From positions 1,302,001 to 1,366,000 of the forward strand of contig OZ220679.1 of assembly GCA_965116355.1 (NCBI GenBank): DNA of 64,000 bases. The letters are read 5' to 3'. This DNA is from UBA1127 sp965116355. Lineage in GTDB: Bacteria; Chloroflexota; Dehalococcoidia; Lucifugimonadales; UBA1127. The stretch's first letter is position 1. Every line of letters begins with the position of its first letter. A program made the translations under genes and the position numbers. Below, in pieces: positions 24,873-32,803 of this stretch. Below the pieces are notes generated by a model. The model did not search any database. It was not told where the DNA came from and saw only the letters and a program-made list of their open reading frames with translations.

Positions 24873-26258
24873 TCAGGCGGTGGCGAGGGTGGCCATGAGG
24901 CCGGCGAGGTCGGTCTCCTCGTCGAGGCGCCAGAGGCGGTCGAGGGCTGCACGCCGACGCGGCTCGTCGAGGAGGTTGGCGGTGAGGCGGCGGAACTTGG
25001 CCTCGACGTCGGCGTCGGTCATGGGCTTCTTGAAGTGGCCGGTGTAGTAGGGGACGGAGGCGGTGTGCTCGCGGCCGTCGGATGTGCGAACGGTCAGAAT
25101 GTTGAGGATGGCCTCGGGCCAGGCGGCGTCGCACTCCGGGTCCTGGACGACGTCGATGCGCTGCACGAGGCCGAGCAGCACGGGGTCGCGGAGGACGTGG
25201 TCATCGAAGTGGGCGGGCTCGAGGGCGCCGAAGTGGAGGGCGCAGGCGACGACGTAGGGGATGCTGTGGTCGGCGGTCTCGCGCGTCTCGGGATGCCAGC
25301 GAGTGGGGTCGCCGGCCATGATGCGCTTCCCGCTTTCGAACGTGCGGATGTGGACGTGGGCGATGTCGTCCGCGCCGGCGATGCCGAGGGCCGTTCGGGC
25401 CTCGAGGGCGCCCTCGATGGCCGTCTGCGAGACGAAGCCGGCGGGGAAGAGCTTGAAGCGCGACTCCATCATGCGGAACGGGCGGCTGCCCCCGTTCTCC
25501 ATCGCCAGCGGGGCGAGCTCGACGGGCTGGCCGGTCACGCCGGCGAAGAAGCCGTGCGAGCCGGTGAACACCTCGGGCGGGCCCGTCATGCCGCGTTGGG
25601 CGAGCATGGCCGCGAAGACGCCGTTCCTGCCGGCGTTGGGGACGGCGGCCGCCTTCCAGTGGGAGATGGAGCCCCGGCGGGCCTCGCCGAGGGTCATGCT
25701 GCTGACGACGGCAATACGGAGGGCGTCGGCGAGCAGCCCCTCGGTGAGGCCGATTGCCACCCCCGCGCCCAGGGGCGCCGAGACTGCGGCGTAGGCGGCC
25801 TGGTCCCAGGGGCCGCCCGAGGCGAGGTGGAAGCTGTCGGCCCACGCCGCCTGCACCTCGTAGGCGAGGACAAAGGCCGCGATCAGGTCGCGGCCCGACT
25901 TGCCGTGGGCCTCGGCGGCGGCGAGCACGGGAGCGATGTTGTCCGAGGGGTGGGCGATGTCGAGGCCGTTGTAGGAGTCGTTGAAGTCCAGATAGCGGAC
26001 CATTGTGCCGTTGACGAAGGCTGCCATGTCGGGCGTGGTGGTCGCGGCAGTCCCGAGGAGCGTGGCGGGTGACGAGCCGTTCACCTGGAGGGCGAGGTCG
26101 CGGGCCGCGCGCACCGGTTCGGCGTCGCCGGCGCCGAGGCCGCAGCCGATGGAGTCGATGACGAGGCGCTTGGCCTGGTGGACGACCTCGGCGGGGAGGT
26201 CCTCGAACCGGACACCGGCTGCGTAGCGCACGAGACGCTCGACGACGGGGTCAGACAT
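24873..26258 (-). CDS. MmgE/PrpD family protein
   Basis: A 461-residue protein from ATG 26258, preceded by GGAGG; an in-frame ATG 33 bases upstream is less likely. Family marks are HQAKRLVIDSIGCGLGAGD, MVRYLDFNDSYNG with the following HPSDNIAPVLAAAE, LAYEVQ, SISHWKAAAVPNAGRNGVFAA and the C-terminal lyase-like domain. Members include 2-methylcitrate dehydratase and cis-aconitate decarboxylase, but most environmental paralogues have unknown substrates. No prpB/prpC neighbours are present, so the propionate pathway is not supported here. Confidence 0.88.
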   Translation of the reverse strand: MSDPVVERLVRYAAGVRFEDLPAEVVHQAKRLVIDSIGCGLGAGDAEPVRAARDLALQVNGSSPATLLGTAATTTPDMAAFVNGTMVRYLDFNDSYNGLDIAHPSDNIAPVLAAAEAHGKSGRDLIAAFVLAYEVQAAWADSFHLASGGPWDQAAYAAVSAPLGAGVAIGLTEGLLADALRIAVVSSMTLGEARRGSISHWKAAAVPNAGRNGVFAAMLAQRGMTGPPEVFTGSHGFFAGVTGQPVELAPLAMENGGSRPFRMMESRFKLFPAGFVSQTAIEGALEARTALGIAGADDIAHVHIRTFESGKRIMAGDPTRWHPETRETADHSIPYVVACALHFGALEPAHFDDHVLRDPVLLGLVQRIDVVQDPECDAAWPEAILNILTVRTSDGREHTASVPYYTGHFKKPMTDADVEAKFRRLTANLLDEPRRRAALDRLWRLDEETDLAGLMATLATA

Positions 26259-26286
26259 GGCGGGGCACCTCCTCTCGGCGGGCGCC

Positions 26287-26388
26287 CCCATCCTAACCTT
26301 CCGCCACTCGTGGGGGAAGGGACTGCTTCCCCGCCGTTCTCTGGATACCGTCCGCTGCCCCCGCAGCGGGGCTTTCGCCGGTAAAACG
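26287..26388. repeat. Two adjacent dispersed repeats
   Basis: A CCATCCTAACCTTCCGCC-n-GGGGGAAGGGAC palindrome (26287-26323), then TCTGGATACCGTCCGCTG and CAGCGGGGCTTTCGCCGG (26339-26388). The second recurs nearly exactly at 63372-63425, and its tail is echoed at 59503-59535. Confidence 0.75.
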
Positions 26389-26412
26389 GAGGAGGCGCCG
26401 CCCCTACACCTC

Positions 26413-26500
26413 CCTCGTCCAGCTCGTGGACGAGGGTCTTGGGGCGATGGCGCGGTAGATTTCCTCGATCCAGTTGAGGAGCAGCTCGACGGGCGGGGGC
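26413..26500 (-). pseudogene. 3' fragment of a YjbR/MmcQ-like gene
   Basis: On the minus strand this encodes PPPVELLLNWIEEIYRAIAP and, after a one-base slip, TLVHELDE. It matches the C-terminus of the intact YjbR-like protein at 27587-27946 (PPVDLLLDCVEESYRAIAPRTLVHELD). No start or upstream part is present. It lies directly downstream of the ribokinase gene. Confidence 0.75.
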
Positions 26501-26525
26501 GCCGCCCGCCGCGCTCTAGATGGGG

Positions 26526-27464
26526 TTACTGGGAGTGCAGGAGCCGCTCGACCTCGGCGCGGTCCGGCATGGCGTCCTGCGCTCCGCGCCTGGTGACGAC
26601 GAGCGCGCCGGCAGCGGATGCAAAGCGAAGGGCGCGCTCGACCGGCTGTCCCTCGGCGAGGGCAACGGCGAGGGCTCCGGCGAAACCGTCTCCGGCTGCC
26701 ACGGTATCGAGGGTTTCGATCTGAAAGGCAGCGACGTGTCCGAAGCCCTCATCGGATGCGTAGACGACGCCTTGTTCCCCCAATTTGATGATGGCCGTCC
26801 CGGCGCCTTGCGCCCGGAGCATTCGCGCCGCCTCGTGAGCGGAGTCTATGCCGTCAACCACGACGCCGGTCAGGACTTCAGCTTCGGACTGGTTGGGGGC
26901 AACAATGTCGAAGAACTCGTAAGACGAGAAGGGAACAGGCGACGGCGGAGCGGGGTCCAAGATGACTCGAACTCCCATTCGTTGAGCGATTCTCGCGGCC
27001 GCCAGCGAAACATCGAAGGGGATTTCCATTTGCAGGAGGAGGGCATCTGCCCCGGCGAGGGCGCGGCTGGCGGCTTCGACCTGGACTGCGTCGCACGCCA
27101 TATTCGCCCCGTAGATGCCCACAATGTAGTTCTGCCGCTCATCGTCGAGCAGAATAACGGCAATGCCTGATGACGATCCGGGCGTGGTCAGCACATCCGA
27201 AACATCGACCCCGTTGGCTTCCAGGTTCGCAATCAGTGTGGGGCCGAACACGTCGTCCCCCACCCGGCCGACCATGCGCACATCAGCGCCGAGGCGGGCG
27301 GCCGCTACGGCCTGATTCGCTCCCTTGCCTCCGGGCAGGGTGGCAAAGCCGTCCCCCATCACAGTCTCGCCGGGCTTTGGCAGCGCTGAGGCCACCGCAA
27401 CCAGGTCCATGTTGATGCTGCCAAGCGCGACGATCCTGGGCCGGGATGCAGCTGCTGGATTCAT
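26526..27464 (-). CDS. rbsK: Ribokinase
   Basis: A 312-residue PfkB-family sugar kinase. The N-terminal signature IVALGSINMDLVAVASALPKPGETV and FATLPGGKGANQAVAAARLGADV match ribokinase, and the ATP/anion-hole motif DTVAAGDGFAGALAVAL contains the catalytic Asp (GDG in place of the common GDA/GDT form). IVAPNQSEAEVLTG is also typical. It would phosphorylate ribose at O5 in the cytoplasm. No ribose transporter is adjacent. GC is somewhat lower than in neighbours, and it lies between an intact YjbR gene and a YjbR fragment, which hints at an insertion or duplication event. Confidence 0.93.
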   Translation of the reverse strand: MNPAAASRPRIVALGSINMDLVAVASALPKPGETVMGDGFATLPGGKGANQAVAAARLGADVRMVGRVGDDVFGPTLIANLEANGVDVSDVLTTPGSSSGIAVILLDDERQNYIVGIYGANMACDAVQVEAASRALAGADALLLQMEIPFDVSLAAARIAQRMGVRVILDPAPPSPVPFSSYEFFDIVAPNQSEAEVLTGVVVDGIDSAHEAARMLRAQGAGTAIIKLGEQGVVYASDEGFGHVAAFQIETLDTVAAGDGFAGALAVALAEGQPVERALRFASAAGALVVTRRGAQDAMPDRAEVERLLHSQ

Positions 27465-27586
27465 CTCAATAGACCGTCATTCAAGGGCGCTCCACGGTGA
27501 AGGGTTTCAGGGCCGTATACAAGGGGGAATCTTCCCATTCGTTGCCCAGCCGTTTGCGTGGTTTTCCCATGGGTGCACGAACTTTC

Positions 27587-27946
27587 CTACGTGTCCCTGG
27601 CGTCCAGCTCGTGGACGAGGGTCCTGGGCGCGATGGCGCGGTAGCTCTCCTCGACGCAGTCCAGCAGCAGGTCGACGGGCGGGGCGTCGTCGTCGGTGAA
27701 GTGCATCTCGACCCAGCCGCTCTTGCCGAGGTTGTAGCCGGCCGGGCGCGCGAAGGGCATGGTGAGGATGGCCTCGGCGGAGTGGGGGAGCTTGACCGAC
27801 ATGCCGAACCCGGCGGAGGGGACGCCGAAGAAGGCGAAGACCTTCTTGCCGACCTTCGCGGCGCTCTCGCCCCAGGGGTGGTCTTCCCACGCGCCGGGGA
27901 GGCCGAGGGCGAATTCTTTGAGATGCTCCTTGATGGGGCTGTCCAC
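27587..27946 (-). CDS. MmcQ/YjbR family protein
   Basis: A 119-residue protein. I chose the GTG at 27946-27944 because AAGGAAGG precedes it and the sequence from there (VDSPIKEHLKEFALGLPGAWED) is the family N-terminus. WGESAAKVGKKVFAFFG, MSVKLPHSAEAIL and GWVEMHFTDDDAPPVDLLLD follow the YjbR (DUF419) double-wing DNA-binding-like fold. Its function is unknown. A decayed copy of its 3' end lies at 26413-26500. Confidence 0.85.
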   Translation of the reverse strand: MDSPIKEHLKEFALGLPGAWEDHPWGESAAKVGKKVFAFFGVPSAGFGMSVKLPHSAEAILTMPFARPAGYNLGKSGWVEMHFTDDDAPPVDLLLDCVEESYRAIAPRTLVHELDARDT

Positions 27947-28174
27947 GCGGCGTGCCTTCCTTTGGTGCGAGTATGGCGGAGACCCCCCCATCCTAACCTT
28001 CCCCCACAAAGGGGGGAAGGGACTTCCCGCCGCCGCCCCTGGGTTCCCGCCTGCGCGGGAACGACGATTAAGAAAGAGGCGATTGACGGCGGTGGCCGGC
28101 GGGACTAGGGTACGCGCACCATCGACATTGCATCGACGCGCAGCGGGCCGCGGCGGGCGGCAGGGGAGGGCGAG
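27947..28174. repeat. Repeat-bearing spacer between divergent genes
   Basis: Contains a CCATCCTAACCTTCCCCC-n-GGGGGAAGGGAC palindrome (27987-28024) and a GGTTCCCGCCTGCGCGGGAA palindrome (28042-28062). The start of the VOC gene follows. No further gene is seen. Confidence 0.75.
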
Positions 28175-28657
28175 ATGCCACAGGTGACATCGCTGGGCCA
28201 CATTGGCCTGTACTGCTACGACTACCCGACAATGCTGGACTTCTACACTCGCGTGCTGGGATTCACCGTAACGGACCGGATGCCCGACCGGGAGGCGTGC
28301 TTCCTCTCGGCGCGGCCGGCGGAGGAGCACCACGAGATCCTGCTGACGGCGGGGCGGACGGCGGCCGAGGACGCGCGGCTGGTGCAGCAGATCTCGATGC
28401 ACGTGGCGAGCCTGGAGGACCTGAAGGCGTTCCACAAGCTCTTCCAGGAGGAGGGGGTCAAGGAGGAGCGCATCATCACCCACGGGAACACGGCGAGCAT
28501 CTACTTCCGCGACCCGGAGAACAACTACCTGGAGGTCTACTACTCGATCCCTGTCGAGTTCCCGCAGCCCTTCGGCGAGCCCATCGACCTGGAGCAGGAC
28601 GACGAGGCGATCCTGGCGCAGATCGCCGACATCCGCGCGGCGAGCGGGAAAGTGTAG
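28175..28657 (+). CDS. VOC (extradiol dioxygenase/glyoxalase-type) protein
   Basis: A 160-residue vicinal-oxygen-chelate protein. One paired beta-alpha-beta module is complete: SLGHIGLYCYDYPTMLDFYTRVLGF, then QISMHVASLEDL and YFRDPENNYLEVYYSIP. His8, the His in SMHV and the Glu in YLEVYY fit the metal-binding 2-His-1-Glu set of type I extradiol dioxygenases and glyoxalases. As a single module it probably works as a dimer. The C-terminus (GEPIDLEQDDEAILAQIADIRAASGK) recurs as a decayed fragment at 30743-30841, downstream of the protease gene. Confidence 0.87.
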   Translation: MPQVTSLGHIGLYCYDYPTMLDFYTRVLGFTVTDRMPDREACFLSARPAEEHHEILLTAGRTAAEDARLVQQISMHVASLEDLKAFHKLFQEEGVKEERIITHGNTASIYFRDPENNYLEVYYSIPVEFPQPFGEPIDLEQDDEAILAQIADIRAASGKV

Positions 28658-28794
28658 GCGCGCGGCCTTGTTCCTGCCTCGGAGATAGCCGAAACTGGAT
28701 AGGATGGACAATCCCCGTTGGGGGCTGTCCGGAAGCGGCAGCCCCGGAACTTCGGAGGGTCCGGCCTATTCTTCCGACTATCGGCGCTCCAAGG

Positions 28795-30678
28795 ATACAG
28801 TGGCGGGCGGGGTGGACGCGGCTTAGCGCGATAGCCCTCGTCCCGCTGCTCTTCGCGTGCACGGAGCCGGCGCCGGAGCCCGAGCCGGCGCCGGACATCG
28901 CCGCCACCGTCGAGGCCGCCGTCCGGTCGGCGGTGCCGACGCCCGCGCCGACGCCGGACCTCGAGGCGACCGTCTCGGCGCTGCTGGAAGCCACCGTCGC
29001 GGCCATGCCGACGGCAACGCCGGTCCCGGCGCCCACCGCCACGCCACTGCCGACCCCGACGCCCCGGCCGACGCCCGCCCCTACCCCCGCGCCGACGCCC
29101 ACCCCGACGCCGACCCCCACGGCGACGCCAACGCCCGCGCCATCCGCGACGCCGGTGCCGACGCCGTCGCTCAGCGCGATCATCGAGCGGGTGAAGGGGT
29201 CCGTCGTGCGCGTCGAGACGCGGCGGCGGGTGGGGTCCGGGATCATCTTCGAGGTGGACGGCAATACGGCGTTCATCGTCACCAACGAGCACATCTTCAC
29301 GGGCGCGTCGCAGGTGACGGTCACCGTCGGGGTGGACGAGACGGAGTACCGGGGGGAGCTGCTGGGGCTGGACGAGACGCATGACATGGCCGTGGTGCGC
29401 ATTTGCTGCGGCAACTTCCGCGCCGTTCCTTTCGGCGACGCCTCGCGGGTGCGGTCCGGGGAGGAGGTCGTGCTGATCGGCTACGCGCGGGACCTGGAGG
29501 GCGAGGCGACGGTGACGCGGGGCATCGTCTCGGCCGTGCGGTACAGCGAATTCGTCGAGAGCGAGGTCATCCAGACGGACGCGGCGGCGAACCCGGGGAA
29601 CAGCGGCGGGCCGATGATCTCGACGTCGGGGGAGGTGCTGGGCATCCTCACCTTCGGCTACCGGGAGTCGGAGGGGCTGAGCTTCGCCATCTCGGCGGAG
29701 ACGGTGCAGGCGCTCATCCCGAAGCTGCTGGCGGGGCCGCTGCCGGAGCTGCTGAAGTCGTTCGGGCCGCTGGAGGGGGGCGCGGACGCCGGCCTTGTGC
29801 GCTCCGGGGCGGCGATGAAGGACTTCATGGCGGAAGTCACGGTGACGAACCCCAAGACGCTGCAGCAGACCTGGAACTACCTGCTCATCCTGCGCGGCAC
29901 GGAGGACGACCTGGACAACCCGAACCGGGCATCGCTGGACGGGCAGGGCATCGCGTTCACGCCGTTCGAGAGCATCAGGGGCTTCGACGCGAGCCCGGGG
30001 GCCGAGAACCACATCCAGGTCATTGCCATCGACGACCGGGCGTGGGTCATCGTCAACGGAACGCTCGGCAGGACGCTCGACATGGGCGAGGCGTGGCAGG
30101 CGGGCGAGTTCGCGTTCCTGAACCGCCCGCGGGAAGGGAGCGGCGCGTCGGGGGCGGTGACGTTCGAGGAGTTCCAGGGGCTGGAGCTGCGAGCGCAGTA
30201 CGGGCCGGAGGAGGGGGAGCTGGAGCCGGTGCCGGGTCGGAGGATCATCACAACGCACGACAGCGGCGTCTTCGCCCGCGACTTCATCGCCGAGGCCGTC
30301 TACACCCGCCCCCAGACGCAGTGGGACTACGGATTTGTGTTCCGCGATGCGGAGGGCGACCCGGACTTGCCGGACCAGATGGAGGCGGTGGTCGTGAGAT
30401 TCAACGGCTCCTGGCACCACTACAAGTGGGAGCCGCGCGACGGGTTCAAGCCCGTCGCCGAGGGGCAGGGCGTCAGCATCAAGCGGGAGCTCCACCTGCA
30501 GCTCATGGCGCTCGGCGACGCGGGGTGGCTGTTCGCCGACGGGGACCTGGTGGCGACGCTGAACCTGACGCACAACCAGCGCGAGGGCGAGGTGCGGGCA
30601 CTGGCGTCGCTGTTCACACAGGACACGGGGACGGTGCGGTTCCAGGGGTTCCGGGTGTGGGAGGCTAGCACGGAGTGA
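28795..30678 (+). CDS. HtrA-like S1C serine protease lipoprotein
   Basis: About 627 residues. A signal segment, RLSAIALVPLLFACTE, holds a lipobox ending at Cys, followed by a roughly 100-residue Pro/Thr/Ala-rich linker and a trypsin-like domain. The triad is His in VTNEHIFTG, Asp in DETHDMAVVR and Ser in NPGNSGGPM. No PDZ domain is seen. The C-terminal half instead has two concanavalin-like units (QQTWNYLLILRGTED... and QWDYGFVFRDAEGD...). No in-frame ATG, GTG or TTG occurs between the end of the VOC gene and the lipobox, so the start is unresolved; ATA 28795 is used here only as a placeholder. A small upstream indel is possible. Confidence 0.85.
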   Translation: MQWRAGWTRLSAIALVPLLFACTEPAPEPEPAPDIAATVEAAVRSAVPTPAPTPDLEATVSALLEATVAAMPTATPVPAPTATPLPTPTPRPTPAPTPAPTPTPTPTPTATPTPAPSATPVPTPSLSAIIERVKGSVVRVETRRRVGSGIIFEVDGNTAFIVTNEHIFTGASQVTVTVGVDETEYRGELLGLDETHDMAVVRICCGNFRAVPFGDASRVRSGEEVVLIGYARDLEGEATVTRGIVSAVRYSEFVESEVIQTDAAANPGNSGGPMISTSGEVLGILTFGYRESEGLSFAISAETVQALIPKLLAGPLPELLKSFGPLEGGADAGLVRSGAAMKDFMAEVTVTNPKTLQQTWNYLLILRGTEDDLDNPNRASLDGQGIAFTPFESIRGFDASPGAENHIQVIAIDDRAWVIVNGTLGRTLDMGEAWQAGEFAFLNRPREGSGASGAVTFEEFQGLELRAQYGPEEGELEPVPGRRIITTHDSGVFARDFIAEAVYTRPQTQWDYGFVFRDAEGDPDLPDQMEAVVVRFNGSWHHYKWEPRDGFKPVAEGQGVSIKRELHLQLMALGDAGWLFADGDLVATLNLTHNQREGEVRALASLFTQDTGTVRFQGFRVWEASTE

Positions 30679-30742
30679 TAGGGGGGAGGTGGAAGTGACT
30701 GGTGCAGATTGGCTCTGCCGATCAAATCATCGCCTAGGCTCG

Positions 30743-30841
30743 TTCAATGAGCCCATCTACCACGACTGGGTCGAAACGACTCTGGCGCAAATGACGGAAA
30801 TCCGGGCGGCAGCTGGAAAGGGCCGTGACGGGGGTATCTGA
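30743..30841 (+). pseudogene. C-terminal fragment of a VOC gene
   Basis: Encodes FNEPIYHDWVETTLAQMTEI and RAAAGKGRDGGI before a stop. It corresponds to the C-terminus of the VOC protein at 28175-28657 (GEPIDLEQDDEAILAQIADI, RAASGKV) with many substitutions. No upstream part survives. It marks an old partial duplication about 2 kb from the intact gene. Confidence 0.7.
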
Positions 30842-31038
30842 GACACTGCTAGCACTGACCAATGCTGGCGTTGCCAATGGGGGGTGTTGAATAAACGCTG
30901 CTGATCAAAGGCACAGGTGGGACCAATCCGAACCTCCGTCTTGAGAATCTCCCTATAAGAGCTTGCATCCTGATAGTTGGAAAAGGTCAAGATTGAACAA
31001 GGTGTTGCATCGTGAAGATGGGATAGAAAGGCACCAAC

Positions 31039-31596
31039 ATGTCTGATTCGGCATCCGTCAAAACCATTGAGCAGTTGGTTAACGAAGGTTGGATCGTCAT
31101 ATTGGGTGAGGGCCAAGATGAAATCGTCGGCATTAGGTCCGTCATCCGAAACTGGAGAGCAATGACTTGGGCCGAGCGCACCTACTACATCGCGAAATAC
31201 GGGTTCGATGAGAACGGCGTTCTGAACATTAGACTCTTGGCACCGCACAAGGAAGCTGGCCATCTGGGGTATTCCTTGCTTCCCTCACTTGCCGACACAA
31301 TTACAGTCCCAGAACAAAGTCAACCGAGCTCCAATGACCGCTTGCAAGCAGTCTTGTTAGACAGCCGAGTAGCGGTGGAAGTCAGCCGCTATGACGATGC
31401 CGCATTGGCGCACATTGGCCCAGATGGGTCAGCAATACTCACCAATGAGTACCTATGGGGACTGCCTGATCCTCAAGATGACAGCTATACCTATTTGGAT
31501 GAAAGCTATACCTGTATGTGGGAGTTCTCCCTTGCAACGTGGTGTCCTGATGCACCCTGGTGGGCACTCAATCCAGATGGCAAGGAATTGGATTGA
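31039..31596 (+). CDS. Hypothetical protein in a low-GC cassette
   Basis: A 185-residue acidic protein that I do not recognise. It begins MSDSASVKTIEQLVNEGWIV, has a predicted helical part (SVIRNWRAMTWAERTYYIAKYGF) and an aromatic C-terminus (CMWEFSLATWCPDAPWWALNPDG). There is no signal peptide or membrane segment. Base composition is near 50% GC, clearly below most of the window, and the same holds for the HNH gene 36 bases downstream. The two probably arrived together by transfer. A helper or immunity role for the nuclease is possible but unsupported. Confidence 0.6.
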   Translation: MSDSASVKTIEQLVNEGWIVILGEGQDEIVGIRSVIRNWRAMTWAERTYYIAKYGFDENGVLNIRLLAPHKEAGHLGYSLLPSLADTITVPEQSQPSSNDRLQAVLLDSRVAVEVSRYDDAALAHIGPDGSAILTNEYLWGLPDPQDDSYTYLDESYTCMWEFSLATWCPDAPWWALNPDGKELD

Positions 31597-31632
31597 CACT
31601 CCTACGGTTGGGGGTTGTTGAGGAGGGTTGCG

Positions 31633-32400
31633 ATGGCATCTAGATTGCCTTGGACACGCCAACATTTGCTTATAGCGTTTGCGTTATATTGCCGCCTGCC
31701 CTTTGGTAGGTTTCATAGAGGGAATCCTGAGATTGTTAAATTCGCGGATGCAATTGGGCACTCGCCCTCCTCTCTGGCAATGAAGCTCAGCAACATCGCT
31801 AGCCTTGATCCCGCGATTACCTCCACTGGTCGCGTCGGTCTAAGGGGTGCGTCTGCGGCAGACCGAGCAATGTGGACGGAAATGAAAAACAACTCAGAGA
31901 ACTTCGCTCTAGAGTGCCAAACGGCTCTGCAGGAGGTAGAGGGTCAAGTAGCGCCAACGAGTGACTCAGTAGAGGACGTTGACATTGACCGCGTTGGTGA
32001 AGACAGGGTAGTGCAAGCTACGGAGCGGATTGGGCAGAGCTTCTTTCGCTCAATGGTCTTAAGCGCGTATGGCGGACGGTGCTGTATCACTGGGTTGTCA
32101 GTTCCCAGGCTTCTCGTAGCAAGCCATATAGTGCCATGGCGAATCAACAAACTTCACAGGTTGAACCCTAGAAATGGCTTGGCGCTGTCGGCCTTGCACG
32201 ACCGGGCCTTCGACGCTGGCCTTATCACTATCAACGAAGATATGACCGTGCGGGTATCCGACAAGCATTCTGCAATGAGCGATGACTTCTTCTCCAAGGC
32301 CATTGAATATTACAGAGGGAAACCGATTCACCTCCCTAAGAAATTCGGGATTGGGGAGGAGTTTCTCGCTTTCCATAGAGAGCATGTCTTTCAGAAATGA
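31633..32400 (+). CDS. HNH endonuclease
   Basis: A 255-residue protein from ATG 31633, with GAGGAGGG upstream; a start six codons earlier lacks a binding site. The C-terminal half has AYGGRCCITGLSVPRLLVASHIVPW, RLNPRNGLALSALHDRAFDAGLI, an HNH_2-type fold in which ASHIVPW supplies the first His and NGLALSALHDRAF the Asn and second His. The N-terminal PWTRQHLLIAFALYCRLPFG domain is common in stand-alone HNH restriction-like proteins. No methyltransferase is adjacent, so it may be a modification-dependent nuclease or an orphan. Low GC suggests horizontal origin. Confidence 0.85.
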   Translation: MASRLPWTRQHLLIAFALYCRLPFGRFHRGNPEIVKFADAIGHSPSSLAMKLSNIASLDPAITSTGRVGLRGASAADRAMWTEMKNNSENFALECQTALQEVEGQVAPTSDSVEDVDIDRVGEDRVVQATERIGQSFFRSMVLSAYGGRCCITGLSVPRLLVASHIVPWRINKLHRLNPRNGLALSALHDRAFDAGLITINEDMTVRVSDKHSAMSDDFFSKAIEYYRGKPIHLPKKFGIGEEFLAFHREHVFQK

Positions 32401-32496
32401 TGCAATACACCGAATAATCCACTTGGCATGACCCATCATCCAACGTCTTCCTTCAGTGCCTTTCGGTTCCTTCGTGAGGGCGAGTACGCCCGGCCG

Positions 32497-32522
32497 GCCC
32501 TTCGACGAGCTCAGGGCGAGCG
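32497..32522. repeat. Dispersed repeat, TTCGA-n-CTCAGG family
   Basis: CCCTTCGACGAGCTCAGGGC, then GAGCGG, just downstream of the small gene at 32527-32790. Confidence 0.65.
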
Positions 32523-32526
32523 GCTG

Positions 32527-32790
32527 CTAGTTCCGGCGCAGGAAGCGGGTGAACTCCGCGTGGTCTATGTTGCGGCCTTCGCGGATGGCCAGGATGGCGT
32601 ATTGGATGAACATGCGGGCGAGGCCGGCGTGCTGCAGGGCGTCGGCGCCCATGACGACTCGGGGCGTGTCGCCGGTGAAGAAGACCTCGACCTCCTGCGG
32701 CTGAACGTGGTCGAGCTCAAGGGTGACGGCGACGCCGGCGCTCTCCTCGATGCGCTGCCGCATGCGCTGGATGAACTCGGCGTCGTCCAT
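32527..32790 (-). CDS. Small conserved-looking hypothetical protein
   Basis: An 87-residue protein, MDDAEFIQRMRQRIEESAGV, then VTLELDHVQPQEVEVFFTGD and a helical C-terminus ending EFTRFLRRN. No domain recognised and no membrane segment. It starts 13 bases after the stop of the MFS transporter gene, so they are likely cotranscribed. High GC with codon use like the surrounding genes supports it as a real native gene. Confidence 0.6.
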   Translation of the reverse strand: MDDAEFIQRMRQRIEESAGVAVTLELDHVQPQEVEVFFTGDTPRVVMGADALQHAGLARMFIQYAILAIREGRNIDHAEFTRFLRRN

Positions 32791-32803
32791 GGTTCGCGGG
32801 GGC

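Noticed and set aside
30757..31263. A 168-residue minus-strand protein
   Set aside because: It overlaps both the VOC fragment and the start of the plus-strand gene at 31039, has no ribosome-binding site and shows no recognisable motif.
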